Part shown: positions 47,574-59,537 of the stretch, piece by piece
How positions within the stretch are numbered: the first letter of the stretch is position 1
Layout: each line of letters opens with the position of its first letter
Assembly (NCBI GenBank): GCA_013115145.1
Contig: JAAPAO010000051.1
Location: forward strand, 1-64,000
DNA from: Perkinsus chesapeaki
Lineage: Eukaryota > Perkinsozoa > Perkinsida > Perkinsidae
Reading direction: 5' to 3'
DNA: 64,000 nucleotides
Notes under the pieces: generated by a model
What the model saw: only the letters and a program-made list of their open reading frames with translations
The model's database searches: none
What the model was told of the DNA's origin: nothing
Program-made: the position numbers and the translations under genes

Positions 47574-50391
47574 CTACAACAAAATCCCCGTGAAAGTCTT
47601 ACGCGGAGAAAGCTGTGGTCCCTGCAATAAACTAGATGTTGCAAACGTACTAAAGCCTTGCAGGCCTAGTTGAGGGACTGGCATTGGATTCACCATACGT
47701 GTAGGCATCCCAGTTGGGGTTGGTGGAGCTGTTAGAGATACAGGCAGAGATGACCTCCTGCAGCAGGAATGATCTTCTCGTATCACAGTTGTCGTACGGG
47801 GTGATAAAAGTTGGTCGTCCTGCTGAAGCAGATGGAGGAGGTGTCATGCTCGGTATCACTTGACGAGCTGTTGTAGCTCCCACACCTGGTACAGCTAAAG
47901 GCTGACGGGGCGAGCCCATGGGTGAGGCTGTAGGGTGGCTCGAGGATACTCTATGAGAATCTCGCCTCACTTGCTCGGCGTGCAGAGCTGGAGACCCCCT
48001 AAAAGGAACAAGGGGATACCATAGAAATACGAAATACTGGCATACCTGAATTTGGTAAACGGGCTTTCCACATGATGATCGAGTCTGCGTTCACTATCAT
48101 GGTATTGGAGTTCTTTCAAGGGTTCTGCTCTCGTTTTCTCCAAGCTGTCGGTAAGAGCACTTTCGCGAACTTTATCACATCTGGCTTCGACATCCCCATT
48201 CTCGGGTTTCTGATTGGTCTTCACACCACTAAACCTCACACTCTTGGTACTGTTCCGTGTCATACCGTACGAGCTTAGATGAGCCAGGGAACCTTTCGCA
48301 CTGCGGGGGCTATCCTCTCCAGTTAAATTCAGACTGAGATTCAGATCAAAGCCGTAAGTGGACAAAAGCTCAGCATCGCGACCCTCCTCAACAAGGTCAT
48401 CAACTTTCTCAGGTGGTGGAAGGCCTTCCCTCAAAACCCTGGCCTCGAGACGTACCAATTCAAGCATCACCTGATACAGGCTTCGCTCGCAGTATAACGA
48501 ACAGAAGGAGTATACACACTTGTAGTCTTCGTGCATCAGCTTCTAAGCTAACGGCACTTCTTTCCTTCTCGATACATAGATCAGCTCGACGAGCGATGCA
48601 TGCTTGGCTACGTTGAAGCAAGTCAGACACAACCTGTAAAAAGACCCATGCAATCCAGCAGTCACTGCGCATATGCCCTCTACCTGTTGTTGAGCAATTC
48701 TTCTACTTTTTTGGTCGTTAACTGTACTGCCTTCTGACCGTCGATAAGACTGTGCTTCCATGACTCGTTGTCGTAGATACCTGTTCAGCGATAATTCTAA
48801 TGGGATGAGGATATGCATACATACTTTAGACCAGACGGTAACTGAAGAAACTCTACTACACGTTGAGCTTCAACTTCTTGTATGGCAGCTAGTAAGCTGG
48901 CCCTTGATAGATCCACGTGCTTTAACTGATGGCTCAATTATATTATAACCTCGCTATGTTTCGTTTAGTACTCTTTTCGATTCCCACGCATCTACAGCTT
49001 CAAGCTCATTGAGTAGATCCTGTTGCTTAGCTGCGAGATCCACAACAAGCCAGCAATGTTCCTCAGATTGAGAGATACTTTGCCGCCCATTCTCTCGAGA
49101 CCCAGGAGACTTCCCTTGGCTCTGGAGGCTCTTCCTTCGCGAAGTTGAAGCTGCTCCATCTCGTGTAGTGTCATACAAGTGCGCCCTGCGAACATCCGAG
49201 ACCAAAGACGGCCTGTCATAACCCATTAAGAGACCGATGCGTTCGACCAAATACCTGAATGTACACTTCTCCAGCTCTTCCTTAGACTTCTTTCGTTCCT
49301 CTTCCTTCTTCCTTGCTGCATGATGGTCCCTACTCTTCAAAATCTCCTCGGCTCTCTGCCACATGCTTCTGCTGTCCCGCAGAACATACGATGATCTCAA
49401 TTCGGCCCTTCTAGATTTCGCCTCTCGTATCTCCCTCTCCTCGCGCTCCAAGCGTTCTCTCTCAGCAGCTTGCTCCAACTCAGCTTGCCGAGCTCTTCGC
49501 AGCTTAGAATCCGAGTACAGGTCTGCCGTTATTTGGGCAGATCCTCTACGTGTACTCCGCCTAGGAGTGTATTCCGGAGAAGAGGCAGGGCCAGACGCCT
49601 TCATCGCTCTGCCTGCACCGTTTACCGGAACGCCACGTTCTTTGTTAGCACTAGGTTCCTCTTTTTCACGACCTTTAGAACTAGCTGAACCGGATGACAC
49701 GCTGCTGGGTTCCTGTTTAAAAGGGTTGACCACATTTTCGGCTCTGAGCTCTGCACTCCCTCGACAGCTATACTTTGATTCTCTATCAGGGGTATGCTCG
49801 ATTTTATCGCGGGAAGCAGAAGGCGGCTCAGAGATGCGAGAGCGTTCACAGTCATCTGTTGAAACCTCAATTTTCGGAGCATGCCTGCTACCGTCACTAA
49901 TGTAGACCTCCATGGAAGGGCCTATGGGACCAGCGACACTCCAGTATTGCTACTGCATGGATACCTGGTGGAGCCGATAGCTCAGACTTTGATGAAGCCG
50001 AGCTTGCCCAAGAGCTCATCTTACTCCCGGTCCTTCCAGCAACTTCACTACTGACCTGTACTATACCTTATAAGTTACCTCACTTATATGTCACTCTCAC
50101 CTTTAGGCATGAATTCTGTGGCTCCTTCACCGATTGTGATTCATCACTTCCGAATGGAATACAGACTGGACCACCCTGCGGGTTTAAAAGTGAAGATAAA
50201 GCTGCCCCACCCTGTCCGGTGGTAGGGCCTTGAGCAGATATGATTCGTGATGCACCGCTGACGGCTACTGGAGCCCTCGTTATTTGCTGCGGCTGTAGGC
50301 CTGAGTAGGCTGCGCTACCCTGCAGAGAATGTGAGTCCGAGAACCAGCTAGGGACAGGCGATGGGCCAATCCTATTATGGGATGGGAACAT
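47574..50391 (-). CDS. Coiled-coil protein, low-complexity ends
   Basis: MFPSHNRIGPSPVPSW at 50391, Gln/Pro/Ser-rich, joined by a 45-nt and a 43-nt intron to a long exon beginning PSMEVYISDGS. The centre is strongly charged helix (AELEQAAERERLEREEREIR; AARKKEEERKKSKEELEK). Later exons give ASLLAAIQEVEAQRVVEFLQ, VSDLLQRSQACIARRADLC and LELVRLEARVLREGL. The C terminus is Pro/Thr-rich (APPTPTGMPTRMVNPMPVPQ) and stops at 47574. A cytoskeletal or scaffold role is plausible. Confidence 0.65.
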
Positions 50392-50668
50392 GGCAGATGA
50401 AAAGCTGGACTACTCTAGCAGCTGGACTGTAACACAAGCGGACCGGGAGGTACACTCTTCATTGAACTCATCAACTCAGCACTCCAGTGCAACGAAAACA
50501 TAACGCAACGACCAGGAACGATAATAGAAGACACACGGCAGACAATTAAACGAAGCAATCATATATTAGCATTTCTGATAGATTTCTGAGGCACCACAAG
50601 TTCACAAACAGGTACATCAAACACGAGTGACGTTCTCAGTGAGAACTTCTGACTCTCCCGAAATACGA

Positions 50669-52920
50669 TTAAACATCCTGTCTGTCTTGTTCCTTGCTCC
50701 CGGCTTCATCCTTATCATTACCGTGGCTACGGCCACCTTTCCCTCGAGCTTTGGAAGGTTTCTTTCCAGCAGTAGTAGCAAGGAGTTCCTCCCTATTTCT
50801 AGCCTGACACTGGACCCGGTGGAGTAGTTCTAGCCATCTACCTCCTAAATGCTGCGCGTCTTTGGGGAACCTAAATCGACAAGAAGAGTAGAAGTTCTAG
50901 TAGCAATCCAACGAAAGCCACACTCACTTCAACTGCAAAGACTTTGGCGCGGAAGAAAACATGCCACTCTGCTTCTCAGGCTTGACAGTAAGGACCTCCG
51001 AATCCCCCTCAGTCGCTAGAGTTACAGTTGACTGCGTTAGCAATGCCGAGATGGGCCTGCGCACACCACATAGGTTAGGAGCGATTCCTGAGAGGTGCTC
51101 ACTTCACATCGTCCTGGTGTTCATCTTGTAGATAGAGGTAAGCATCTGCCGTGACTGTAGCTCTCTGTATTGTCCACTTCGGGCCACCACTGAACCAACC
51201 GCCACTCTTAGAGCCTGTATTAAATTTATAGCAATCAATGTATTCGAGATATCTATATTACTGGGTAGAGCAGAAACTTTTGCAGAATGAATAACAAGCC
51301 CTGTGCCTGGAGAAGCAATTGCAAGATTCCCACCAGCCTTCTGGGATTCATCCCGTAGCTGGTGGAAGAAAGGGCGGTGAACTAGCATTGCCTCCGCGTG
51401 GTCGCTATCAGCCTTCTGACCTTGTGAGGACGAACCTATTGATGAATTATCAATGATAATTTGTAAACCCCAGAAGCTCTGCCCTTTCAGAGAGTAGTAC
51501 CCCTCCTTCTCGCCTCCTCTACAGGTGATGCGCTTCTCGGAGGTGGTGCTGGACCAAGCATTCGCATGAGGCACACCATCTCTGGGCTCGTAGCAATTGT
51601 TGTCTTTTGTGAGCCGATGTCTTCCCTTCTGGGAGATGCTGGCGTTGAGTCCTTCCTTGGAGATATTCTCAATGCGGCAACCGAGTCGAGTTGTCCTAAT
51701 ACGCACGAAATCGGCGGCACCAACAGAGACTGACAAAGCACCTGTTGCTGTAAGGGCAGCCTCGGTCAGCTCTTCCGTGAGAACGCGTTGTTGATCCTGT
51801 GCTGCTGAGCTCACATGTAGCCATAGCTGGTACTGCTTTGTCAACCAATGCCGTACAACCGAATTAGTATTCTAGCACCACCGGTGACCTGTTTCCCACG
51901 CCTAGCGCTCCGATACTACCTGTTCCCGCCATGCTTCAGCCTTGTTAACAGCAGCAACTGACGATACCAAACGCCCTTCTACAACACTTCTCTTCTCGGC
52001 CGCGAGATCCACTGCCTTCCTATAGTTCCTCTCACTGGACCACCGATCAGCTGCTCCTGCTTCAGCCCCATGTGTAAATCGCGACATGAACATGCCCTCA
52101 TGTTCCTTCCAGGCCGTCGACACTGCTACCTCCGACGCCTGGCACTCTGCAATAATACTATCAAGCTTAGTCAGGATTTCGTCCTGAAACATGGGCGACT
52201 CTCAGAACGCGACAGCCCTGGCCCCCTCGGACTGATGTGAATTAGTACCATCCTTCCTTTGTATTCGACCTCTACCTCCTTCAATCCCTTATCAATCAAA
52301 GTTGTCTGTGTGGCTTCGTTGAAATCATGCAACAGTTTTCCTGTCCGCCTCGAGTATTCATTCCAGTTACTAGGATCGTCAGGGAGACCCTGAATAGGAT
52401 AAGCCTTACGATAAGGCCTTTCGAGGCCCTTCTCGAAAAAAGTAAAATAAGCCCTCGAAAGGGCAGATATGGACTTAGCGGCCATATACATTCGGTAAAT
52501 GTACCCTCGGTTACCTCTAGGCTCTGCGCGTATCCTAGATCAGCCTCGATACGCTTCTCAAGGAAAACGCAAGCGTCGTGAGTTTCTTTCACTCCATTAG
52601 TCATAACTTTCCCCAGCTGTGACCCTGACTAGTTGCTCTGCAGGTTTTACAATACAATAAACTTACGAAGCTCATCTACCCGCTCAGCCCAAGATCCTGC
52701 CGATGCCTCCCTCACACCTTCCCACTCTCTCAAGGAGGCCAGTCCCTATTGTGAATAGAGGTGCACCATCTGACTCCCTAGTAACGTATACCTCCAGCCT
52801 CCGAGACTCCAACTCTCTTATATGCTCTGGCATCGGCGAAAGCGCTGCTGATGCCGCTGAGAGAAGTCGGGTTTCCTTACTCACAGAAGCCGATGTATCA
52901 GATACGTCAACCGACGCCAT
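50669..52920 (-). CDS. F-BAR-like coiled-coil protein
   Basis: Starts MASVDVSDTSASVSKETRLL. The next parts resemble the FCH/F-BAR fold: WEGVREASAGSWAERVDELR, ACVFLEKRIEADLGYAQSLE near 52550, GKLLHDFNEATQTTLIDKGL near 52320, and the long helices AECQASEVAVSTAWKEHEGM and AVDLAAEKRSVVEGRLVSSV. After the helices come LWLHVSSAAQDQQRVLTEEL, a middle region of unknown fold, and a basic C terminus (KKPSKARGKGGRSHG) ending at 50669. F-BAR proteins bind and bend membranes in endocytosis and cytokinesis. The assignment is by helix pattern, not by a unique motif. Confidence 0.5.
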
Positions 52921-53026
52921 GTGAATCAAAAAACTATACTGCAGCAGGTGGTTACTACACTAGCTTGACTGACTGAACCCAACAGCATCAACATGCGAAA
53001 CAATACATGAACCTTAACAGAGTTTG

Positions 53027-54163
53027 TTAATTACATTTGCGTGATGGAGCAAGGTCTTTCACGTCCATCTCTTGGCTGGCCAAAAGAGAGCGAGCCTCTC
53101 CCTCTAGTTCTCGCAACTCAGCTATTAGTTTTGCTATACTACCGCCGCCACCAGTTGTCTTCTCGGCAATTACAGATCCATCACAACTAGACTTATCTTC
53201 ATCTGTTCCGGCCACAGCCTTGGAAGTATCAGCCGGAGAGCTGACCTGCTGAGTTGCTACACACTCCTCCCTAATAGAACTTGGACCATCATTGCGCTCT
53301 TCTTTTCTATCACGGACTCGCTCCTCCGCAAGTTTCGCCGCTAAGCTCTCAGCGGCCACTGCCCGTCTCTCGGATGACTCAAGCGAGGCTCGAGATTCTA
53401 CTATCGCTGCGTGCATCTGTGCAACCATTTTGGTAAGCCTGTGAAGTAACATGTAAACCACCCTTCCATAGCACTCACCGATCGTTCTCCTTAGCCAGGG
53501 CCTTGGCCTCCCTCTGAGACATCTTCAAGCGTCTCTTTGCCTCGTCACTTTCCTCCGCCAGTTCAATTAATTTCGTTTCTACCTTCACAACATGCTCTCT
53601 TGTTCTTTCCTGATAGTACCTTCCCAATGCCTTTAATCCATGAGACTAACATCTGTACTCAATACTACATGATCTCGTCACTGGCACGGCTATATGCTGC
53701 TTCAACTCCAGATATCCTATGCCACAAGCGTTCCAGCGCTGCATTGAAGGCGTGGGTCATCTCCTTCACACAAGCGTTGCTGTGATTGTGGATTAACCCG
53801 GCGATAGTTGACCGCGATGTTTCCCGAACCCTTTGATGTTGAGCCTACTACCATTGTCTAGCTACATGTCCCAGCCACTTAGCTACATTAACTTGCTTTA
53901 CAATCTCTGTGCACTCGTCCTGTATTGCCTGCTTCTCTACACTCAGTTTCACCGCCTCATGTCGCCACGAGAGATCAGCTGGAGACTTGCCTTCACCTAA
54001 GTTAACCAGCTCACTGTGAGACTGTACTGTGTATTGACTGTTCACTTGCAGCGTCTTGGAGTTGGATAACACGCTGAAGGCTGGCTAGCTGGGCCAACAA
54101 CGCCTCCCTGCTGGTCCATGACTCGATGGAGCCCGAGGACGGCAGGTTTGTTACAGTGGCCAT
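53027..54163 (-). CDS. Coiled-coil protein, unknown
   Basis: MATVTNLPSSGSIESWTSRE at 54163, then helices LLAQLASLQRVIQLQDAASE, HEAVKLSVEKQAIQDECTEI, MTHAFNAALERLWHRISGVE, ETKLIELAEESDEAKRRLKM and a long last exon with RRAVAAESLAAKLAEERVRD and LIAELRELEGEARSLLASQE. Almost entirely helical. Its stop is 106 bp from the start of the F-BAR-like gene, so three coiled-coil genes follow one another. Confidence 0.65.
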
Positions 54164-54329
54164 GGAGAAGGGGGAACTCGCTGGCACTGGAAGCAACCTG
54201 TACGAGTGACAGGAATATGAGAATTGACTCCATGTGCTTGCGTACATCTTTAGAAAATGAGTTCCAAGTTCGATCCGCGGCACCGCCGTCCTATTTTTTA
54301 GACGAAAACGAATATCGCGGGTAACCGTG

Positions 54330-56013
54330 ATGGTAAAGTTGCGCTTGTTATTATGGTCATTGCTAACTGTTGGACATGGATATCAAAGTGACAAGGAGTG
54401 TAAGAGTCTATACTCCTTCGAGTGGTGTACGAGTGAGCATGGGTGCATTCATAACTACACTCTGTCATCAGCGCAATTTCAAAGCAAATTGGAAACTATG
54501 TAATCCCGCATCGGGTGGTGGATAGCGAGTTCGGGCCAGGTACCTTAAAAATGGACGACCGGTTTTGAAGGAGAGCTATTTTATACAGAAGCTACCTGAT
54601 GAACAGCGAGATTATCTGGTCAGTGAATGCCCTCAGATGTGGATCCTTGCTAAGTAAATGGGGTACCGTGTGCCGCAGTAGTATGTTTCTCTTTGTGTAC
54701 AGTCTAGTAGTAGCAGAGGCAGAGTTATATACCAGGGATGCGATTGAAGTGGAGGACCGGTAGTATCTGAAAGAGCAGCACAGTTGCACGGCCTAGTTGA
54801 AAGATTTGTTGAACCAGCGTTAACGGTGTACCAGAGGTTATCACCCGAACAGCGGGAGGATATCGAGTTGAACTGGCTGTACGACTTGGCAGCCAGTCGT
54901 GTTATGGACAGGATGGGACTAACGCGAGAGGTGCCACCTCAAATGCGCTTAAGCGGACCTAAAAATCTACGTGTCGTCAGTCGATGTCGAAGACTCTAAG
55001 AGATGGCTCGCCCACTACCACCTTTGTAATATGCCACTGCAAGGAGCCTATCGAGTGGTTAGGCAGCCTATATCGCATGCCGTGGGTTAGGCTCGCACTG
55101 AAATACCTCTAACTCGCTGGAGTCGTAGATACATACCGCCTAATTCGCAACTTTTGCTGTACGAGAAATGTGGGGTCACCCCTGAGGTACCGCCCGAAGT
55201 ATCTGATAGGTAGTGACGGTGTATCAAGAGTAATCGTTTGTAGTGATAGCAGGTTTACACGCGGTGTCTCTGTGTTGGACAGACAAGATGGGGAGGTTCG
55301 AGGAGATGAGTGTTCGGCGTATCTAAGCTATATTACTGAGAACTATGATAATCTAGATGACTACACAGTGCATTCCGTGTAATAATTAAGGGCTATAGCC
55401 TCTTTGAAGGTATTCCTACAAGCCGATCCACATAACCACGCATTCCTTGCATATTTGGAGATTCCTCTGAGGGCCATCGGGCTCGGGACATACGAAGTGA
55501 TAGCAACAGTGGACATTCTTATGTGAGTAGGCCTATACAGGTCCCGTTCCTACATCTCAACTATCATCGCCATGTTATGACTGATACCCCATGTATGAGG
55601 GACGTGGAAATGGTACTTGCTGCTCGGGTGCTTGCAAAGGCATTGTCACTGTATAGGCTCTTTTTCGAGATTTCACCCGAGAATTTCGCATGCCAGACGA
55701 CCTTTTGGGTACATACTGTTGCTCGCAGTATATTGTTGCTCGGCATCGAATACAAGCGCGTAGCCTCTCCTTCTACCATCACATGTTAAGAATGGTGGAC
55801 GGCTCTGTTCCTGACCTCTGCGTTGCTGAAGCCAAGTAAGATAACATGAGACTGGGTAGGTTGGAGGAATTAGAGGTGCTATTTGGTAGGCCCAAACGCT
55901 CGTCCCATTGCTATGTATTTGAGTTCTTGTGGCACATTGTACTTGGGGAGCCTCGGCGACTTCCTTTACGACCGGACGATACTAGACTCCCTACAGCTTT
56001 GCGTGCAAAGTAA
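54330..56013 (+). CDS. Secreted or luminal DUF3431-domain protein
   Basis: MVKLRLLLWSLLTVGHGYQS is a signal peptide, followed by a Cys-containing segment (CKSLYSFEWCTSEHGCIHNY). A helical region (LVERFVEPALTVYQRLSPEQ) leads to the DUF3431 hallmarks: SQLLLYEKCG, DECSAYLSYITENYDNLDDY, FLQADPHNHAFL, then SLYRLFFEISPENFACQTTF, SLSFYHHMLRMVDG and YVFEFLWHIVLGEP. DUF3431 is known mainly from fungi and protists, has glycosyltransferase-like hallmarks, and has no proven function. Several 35-45 nt introns. Ends at 56013. Confidence 0.7.
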
Positions 56014-56288
56014 TCAGCTTGTGTCCTACTCATGCAACTAGTAGGACATGCATTAGATATGGTAATGAACATAACCGTACCGTATGGATCGACCTCGAGC
56101 TAGCACCTAATACAGGAAGACTAATCTATAAGGAAGAAGAGCTTGCAGAAGTCTAATTTGCCGGTCCATGTACCATGATATACATGATTTCTCATCAGCT
56201 AGTGAGTTTCAGTGTTTTTAATAATATTGGTCATGCGGGCCTTCTGGTCTATTGTGCTAAGGTTGCATGTTGTTTTAGACTGTATTTC

Positions 56289-58904
56289 ATGCTTCGCCAT
56301 GTAGTATGGCGAACATGCCGTGCCGGGCAGTTAAACCGACATCGGTTATCGGCTGGCGCGGCTGGGGGAGTTTTGAATGCATCGGCTGGAGTGGGCGAAG
56401 GAACTGGGCGTACATCGACCGTCAACCACTACGATGATGATGTCATGAAGAAGCTGTGGAGAGATACCGAGTTGTACCCAAGATCTGAAGACTCATGGTC
56501 GAGGCTTCTCGAAGCCATGATATTTAGGAATGAGGTAGTACATCGGGCCATTATTGCGGATAGCGACTAGATAACAATAAACTACCTTAATGCTCCTCAG
56601 AGAATGCAAAAATTACCAAAGGATATCATCCCGACCCTGACGCAGCCACTAGCCATGGAACGATTACTTGTTGCACTTGCGAGGGTCTTAGTTCCACATG
56701 AGGGAGGTGAATTACTCAGAAGGATGGCCTATATTATATCGCAACAGCAGTGGTCTGGCGATTTCGAAGTTGGTATGGTATGCAGAGGTCTTTCTAGGCT
56801 CTTTCAGAACCAGATAGGTTATCAGAGCGATGCAAGCGTATTGGACAAGATGCATCGTGAGATCTGTTCGGCGCTATTCACGGATGAAGTGAAGCTAATT
56901 ATACGGAAGCCCAATGTCGCATTAGAAGCTGCTAACTTTTTGTTGGTGAGGATTTCTGGATTAACAGATAGTGACGTAGAGAGGCTTGCTGTTCCGCTGT
57001 TGACAATTATCCACAAAGCCTGTAAAGATGGTGGATTCAGTGCGAAGATGCAGACTTCCCTTTTACCGGTTGTGTCTATACGCGCTAGCATACGATGTGG
57101 ATCTCTACCTATGGTAACCGAAATAGCAACTATGGCACTCGAAGCAATCGATGACTTTGGGAAGAAGAGGAGGATAATAGGCAGCACTTCAAAAGCTGCT
57201 GAAAGGGTTGCAGCGGTTGACGCTATTCTGGAGGTTATCCATTTAAATCCTTGTGAAGTGAACTGTAACATAGCGTGCAAGCTCCAGGAGACCATATTAA
57301 CGGAGATGAGCCTATCCGCCTGGACTAAAGCTGTTTATAACACGCTGGACAATGGAGCCCTTGATAGGGGTCAAGTGTTGTTGAAATATGTCACACTCTC
57401 AACCATACATCCCCGGTTTCCTACTCATTTACCGCAGGATCCAACCGAGGCGGAGTCTTGCTTGTTGCAGCTTCTCGAATGTGGAAGAAAGGCCCGGTTC
57501 TCACCTCTGCCGTTTTTACGATGGGCCTTGAAGAACTCTGGTTCGAGCAGGTCTGCGAAAGAGGATATTCTGCGGATGTTGCCTGATTGGGCTAGCGAAA
57601 AAGCATCTCTGATGAATGAGCTCCATCCTGGTGCAAACACGTTTAAAGGGAATGCCAACGTTAATGACGATTATGTTACAATTAAAGGATGCCCTACAGG
57701 CCTTGAAGGGATATATAAGAGAATGGGTACGCACAATGGAAAGAATTACTATATCAGAACTGAGCCGCGTAAAGAGGGGCCAATGTCTTTGTATTTCACA
57801 GGGAAGGTATGGCAGCTGGGCTCCAGTATGCATATTCCTGGCATACGATCTGCTTATCATTGCATGTCTAACGGTGACGGCCCACCGGTAGGGGCTGAAG
57901 GCTGGGTGGCGTACAATGTGTCTTCCGGAGGATGGCAGCCCATACAAGGTTTTGTGGTTCTTCCTGGCGTGGATCGGTTCGCGCCCTCAGCCCCGGTGCG
58001 GGTTAAACAAACCCGCAGGAAATTCATGAGTGATATTGAAGAACATCATGAGAACGACAGTGTGATCAGTGATCCAGTTGAATCTCTAATGCACGGGACA
58101 GCTACAGAGTATAGAGTTGAACAGGAGAGCAATCCCCGTGGAGGATTACTTGTTGAGGCTACGGGTAAGGCAGATGAAAGCACAGAAAGTGTCACAGAGG
58201 ATGATTTTAATGTGGTGTACGGTTCACAGCGCAAGCTGATCGACAGTTCTATAACACGTCAAGTGGAAGAAGAGGCTCTTAAACAGAGCATAGAGGCTAC
58301 TAAGGTGTTGAAACATATGGCACAAAGGTGTATAGGAGTAGAGGAGAAGGGCAATACTGACAATAGTGGGACATCTGTTGATGATATTGTATCACTCCGG
58401 GAGTCAATACAGCAGCTTGTATCTAGGGTGGACTCACTGGAGAAACAACTGAGTGAAAGCTCTCGGTCACGGGAGGAGGTGAGTATGTCATTTTTGCCAA
58501 GACAATTCAATATTTTATCTCCCCAGGTATTCTCACGTGTAGGCACAGCATCCCCGACAACAGACGGCACGCGGCGAACTTCACCAGATGCAACGAATTC
58601 AAGGAGGCTTGATGGTGATGTTTCTGTAGACCACGAAGTCGAAGAAGAACCGGAAGCGATTGCTGCTCTAGACTTTGATAGCTTCCGAAATCGACATACA
58701 ATAAAAGCAGCTGAGATGCGAATCCTAGAGGCGAAAAAGGCGGGCTTATTACCTCGAGGAAAACAACGAGCGTTGCTACCGAAGGCTGCAGCTGCCAGAA
58801 CATTAAGCTATGCGTGGAGTGTTAATGGAGAGTCCTCACTGTATACTCTTTGGAATGAGGATAAATGGAGCCATGGCTACGGGACGAGACGTTTCTTGAG
58901 TTGA
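56289..58904 (+). CDS. Large helical-repeat protein, probable organellar
   Basis: The start MLRHVVWRTCRAGQLNRHRL looks like a mitochondrial presequence. A 36-nt intron (56535-56570) joins FRNE to ITINYLNAPQRMQKLPKD. Residues to about 360 form repeated helical pairs, loosely like FASTK/OPR organellar RNA proteins. A Trp/Tyr/Gly-rich module follows (GLEGIYKRMGTHNGKNYYIR; EGWVAYNVSSGGWQP), then an acidic and coiled part (SLRESIQQLVSRVDSLEKQL). The 48 bases at 58479-58526 have perfect intron ends (GTGAGT...CCCCAG) but are a multiple of three and open. About 859 residues with them, 843 without. Function inferred only. Confidence 0.6.
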
Positions 58905-59064
58905 ATATGATACCATTATTTTATGCATTGACCGTCAGAAGGGTGGTCACCGACACAATGATGATGATAATGATATGAGTGACATGTTTTCGTTTCCAGA
59001 TTCACCAATATTCTTTGAATTGCCTTTCTTGCATGTCTTGCCAAGCCCCCAGTATATCATTTAA

Positions 59065-59360
59065 ATGTCCAGTGTTACGCAGCCTCATCATCCGAAGCCA
59101 GGAGACCAGCGAGAGACGACTCTTCGTACCCTTCAACGCATATCAGATTTACTTGACACTGGACTGACCCCACGACAACTGAGATTATGTGTTGCATTGC
59201 TCGAGACAAGGGTAAGTCCGAACATGGTACGATGGAGTGTTGCTTGTAATCCTCTCAGATTGTTAATCCAGAGGCCTTGGCTTACGTCATCACAGAGATC
59301 CGGAGGGAGTGTGGATCAGTTGCCGAGACTCAGGGGAGGCTAGCGCATGCTGATGGCTAA
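59065..59360 (+). CDS. MZT1: MOZART1 / MZT1 (GIP1), gamma-tubulin complex subunit
   Basis: Two exons, 59065-59211 and 59259-59360, joined by a 47-nt intron (GTAAGT...CTCAG). The 82-residue product has the family size and pattern: ISDLLDTGLTPRQLRLCVAL followed by VNPEALAYVITEIRREC, matching the three helices of MOZART1. It recruits gamma-tubulin ring complexes to microtubule-organising centres by binding GCP N termini. Easily missed because each exon is short. Confidence 0.9.
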
Positions 59361-59537
59361 CGCTTTAATTGATATTTTCCTGCTCTAATATTGGCATTTG
59401 CGTGTGTTTTTCTTGGTTACAGAACCTGGATAGCAGCCAATATATATTTGCGTCCCTCAAGATGGACCTGTAACGCAACAAGAGATCACCAAGATACTCC
59501 CCATCATGACACACGTGTGATATGAACATTGATTAGA

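Noticed and set aside
49363-49905. 180-residue plus-strand frame
   Set aside because: It is the antisense of the coiled-coil exon on the minus strand, whose charged heptads are clearly coding.
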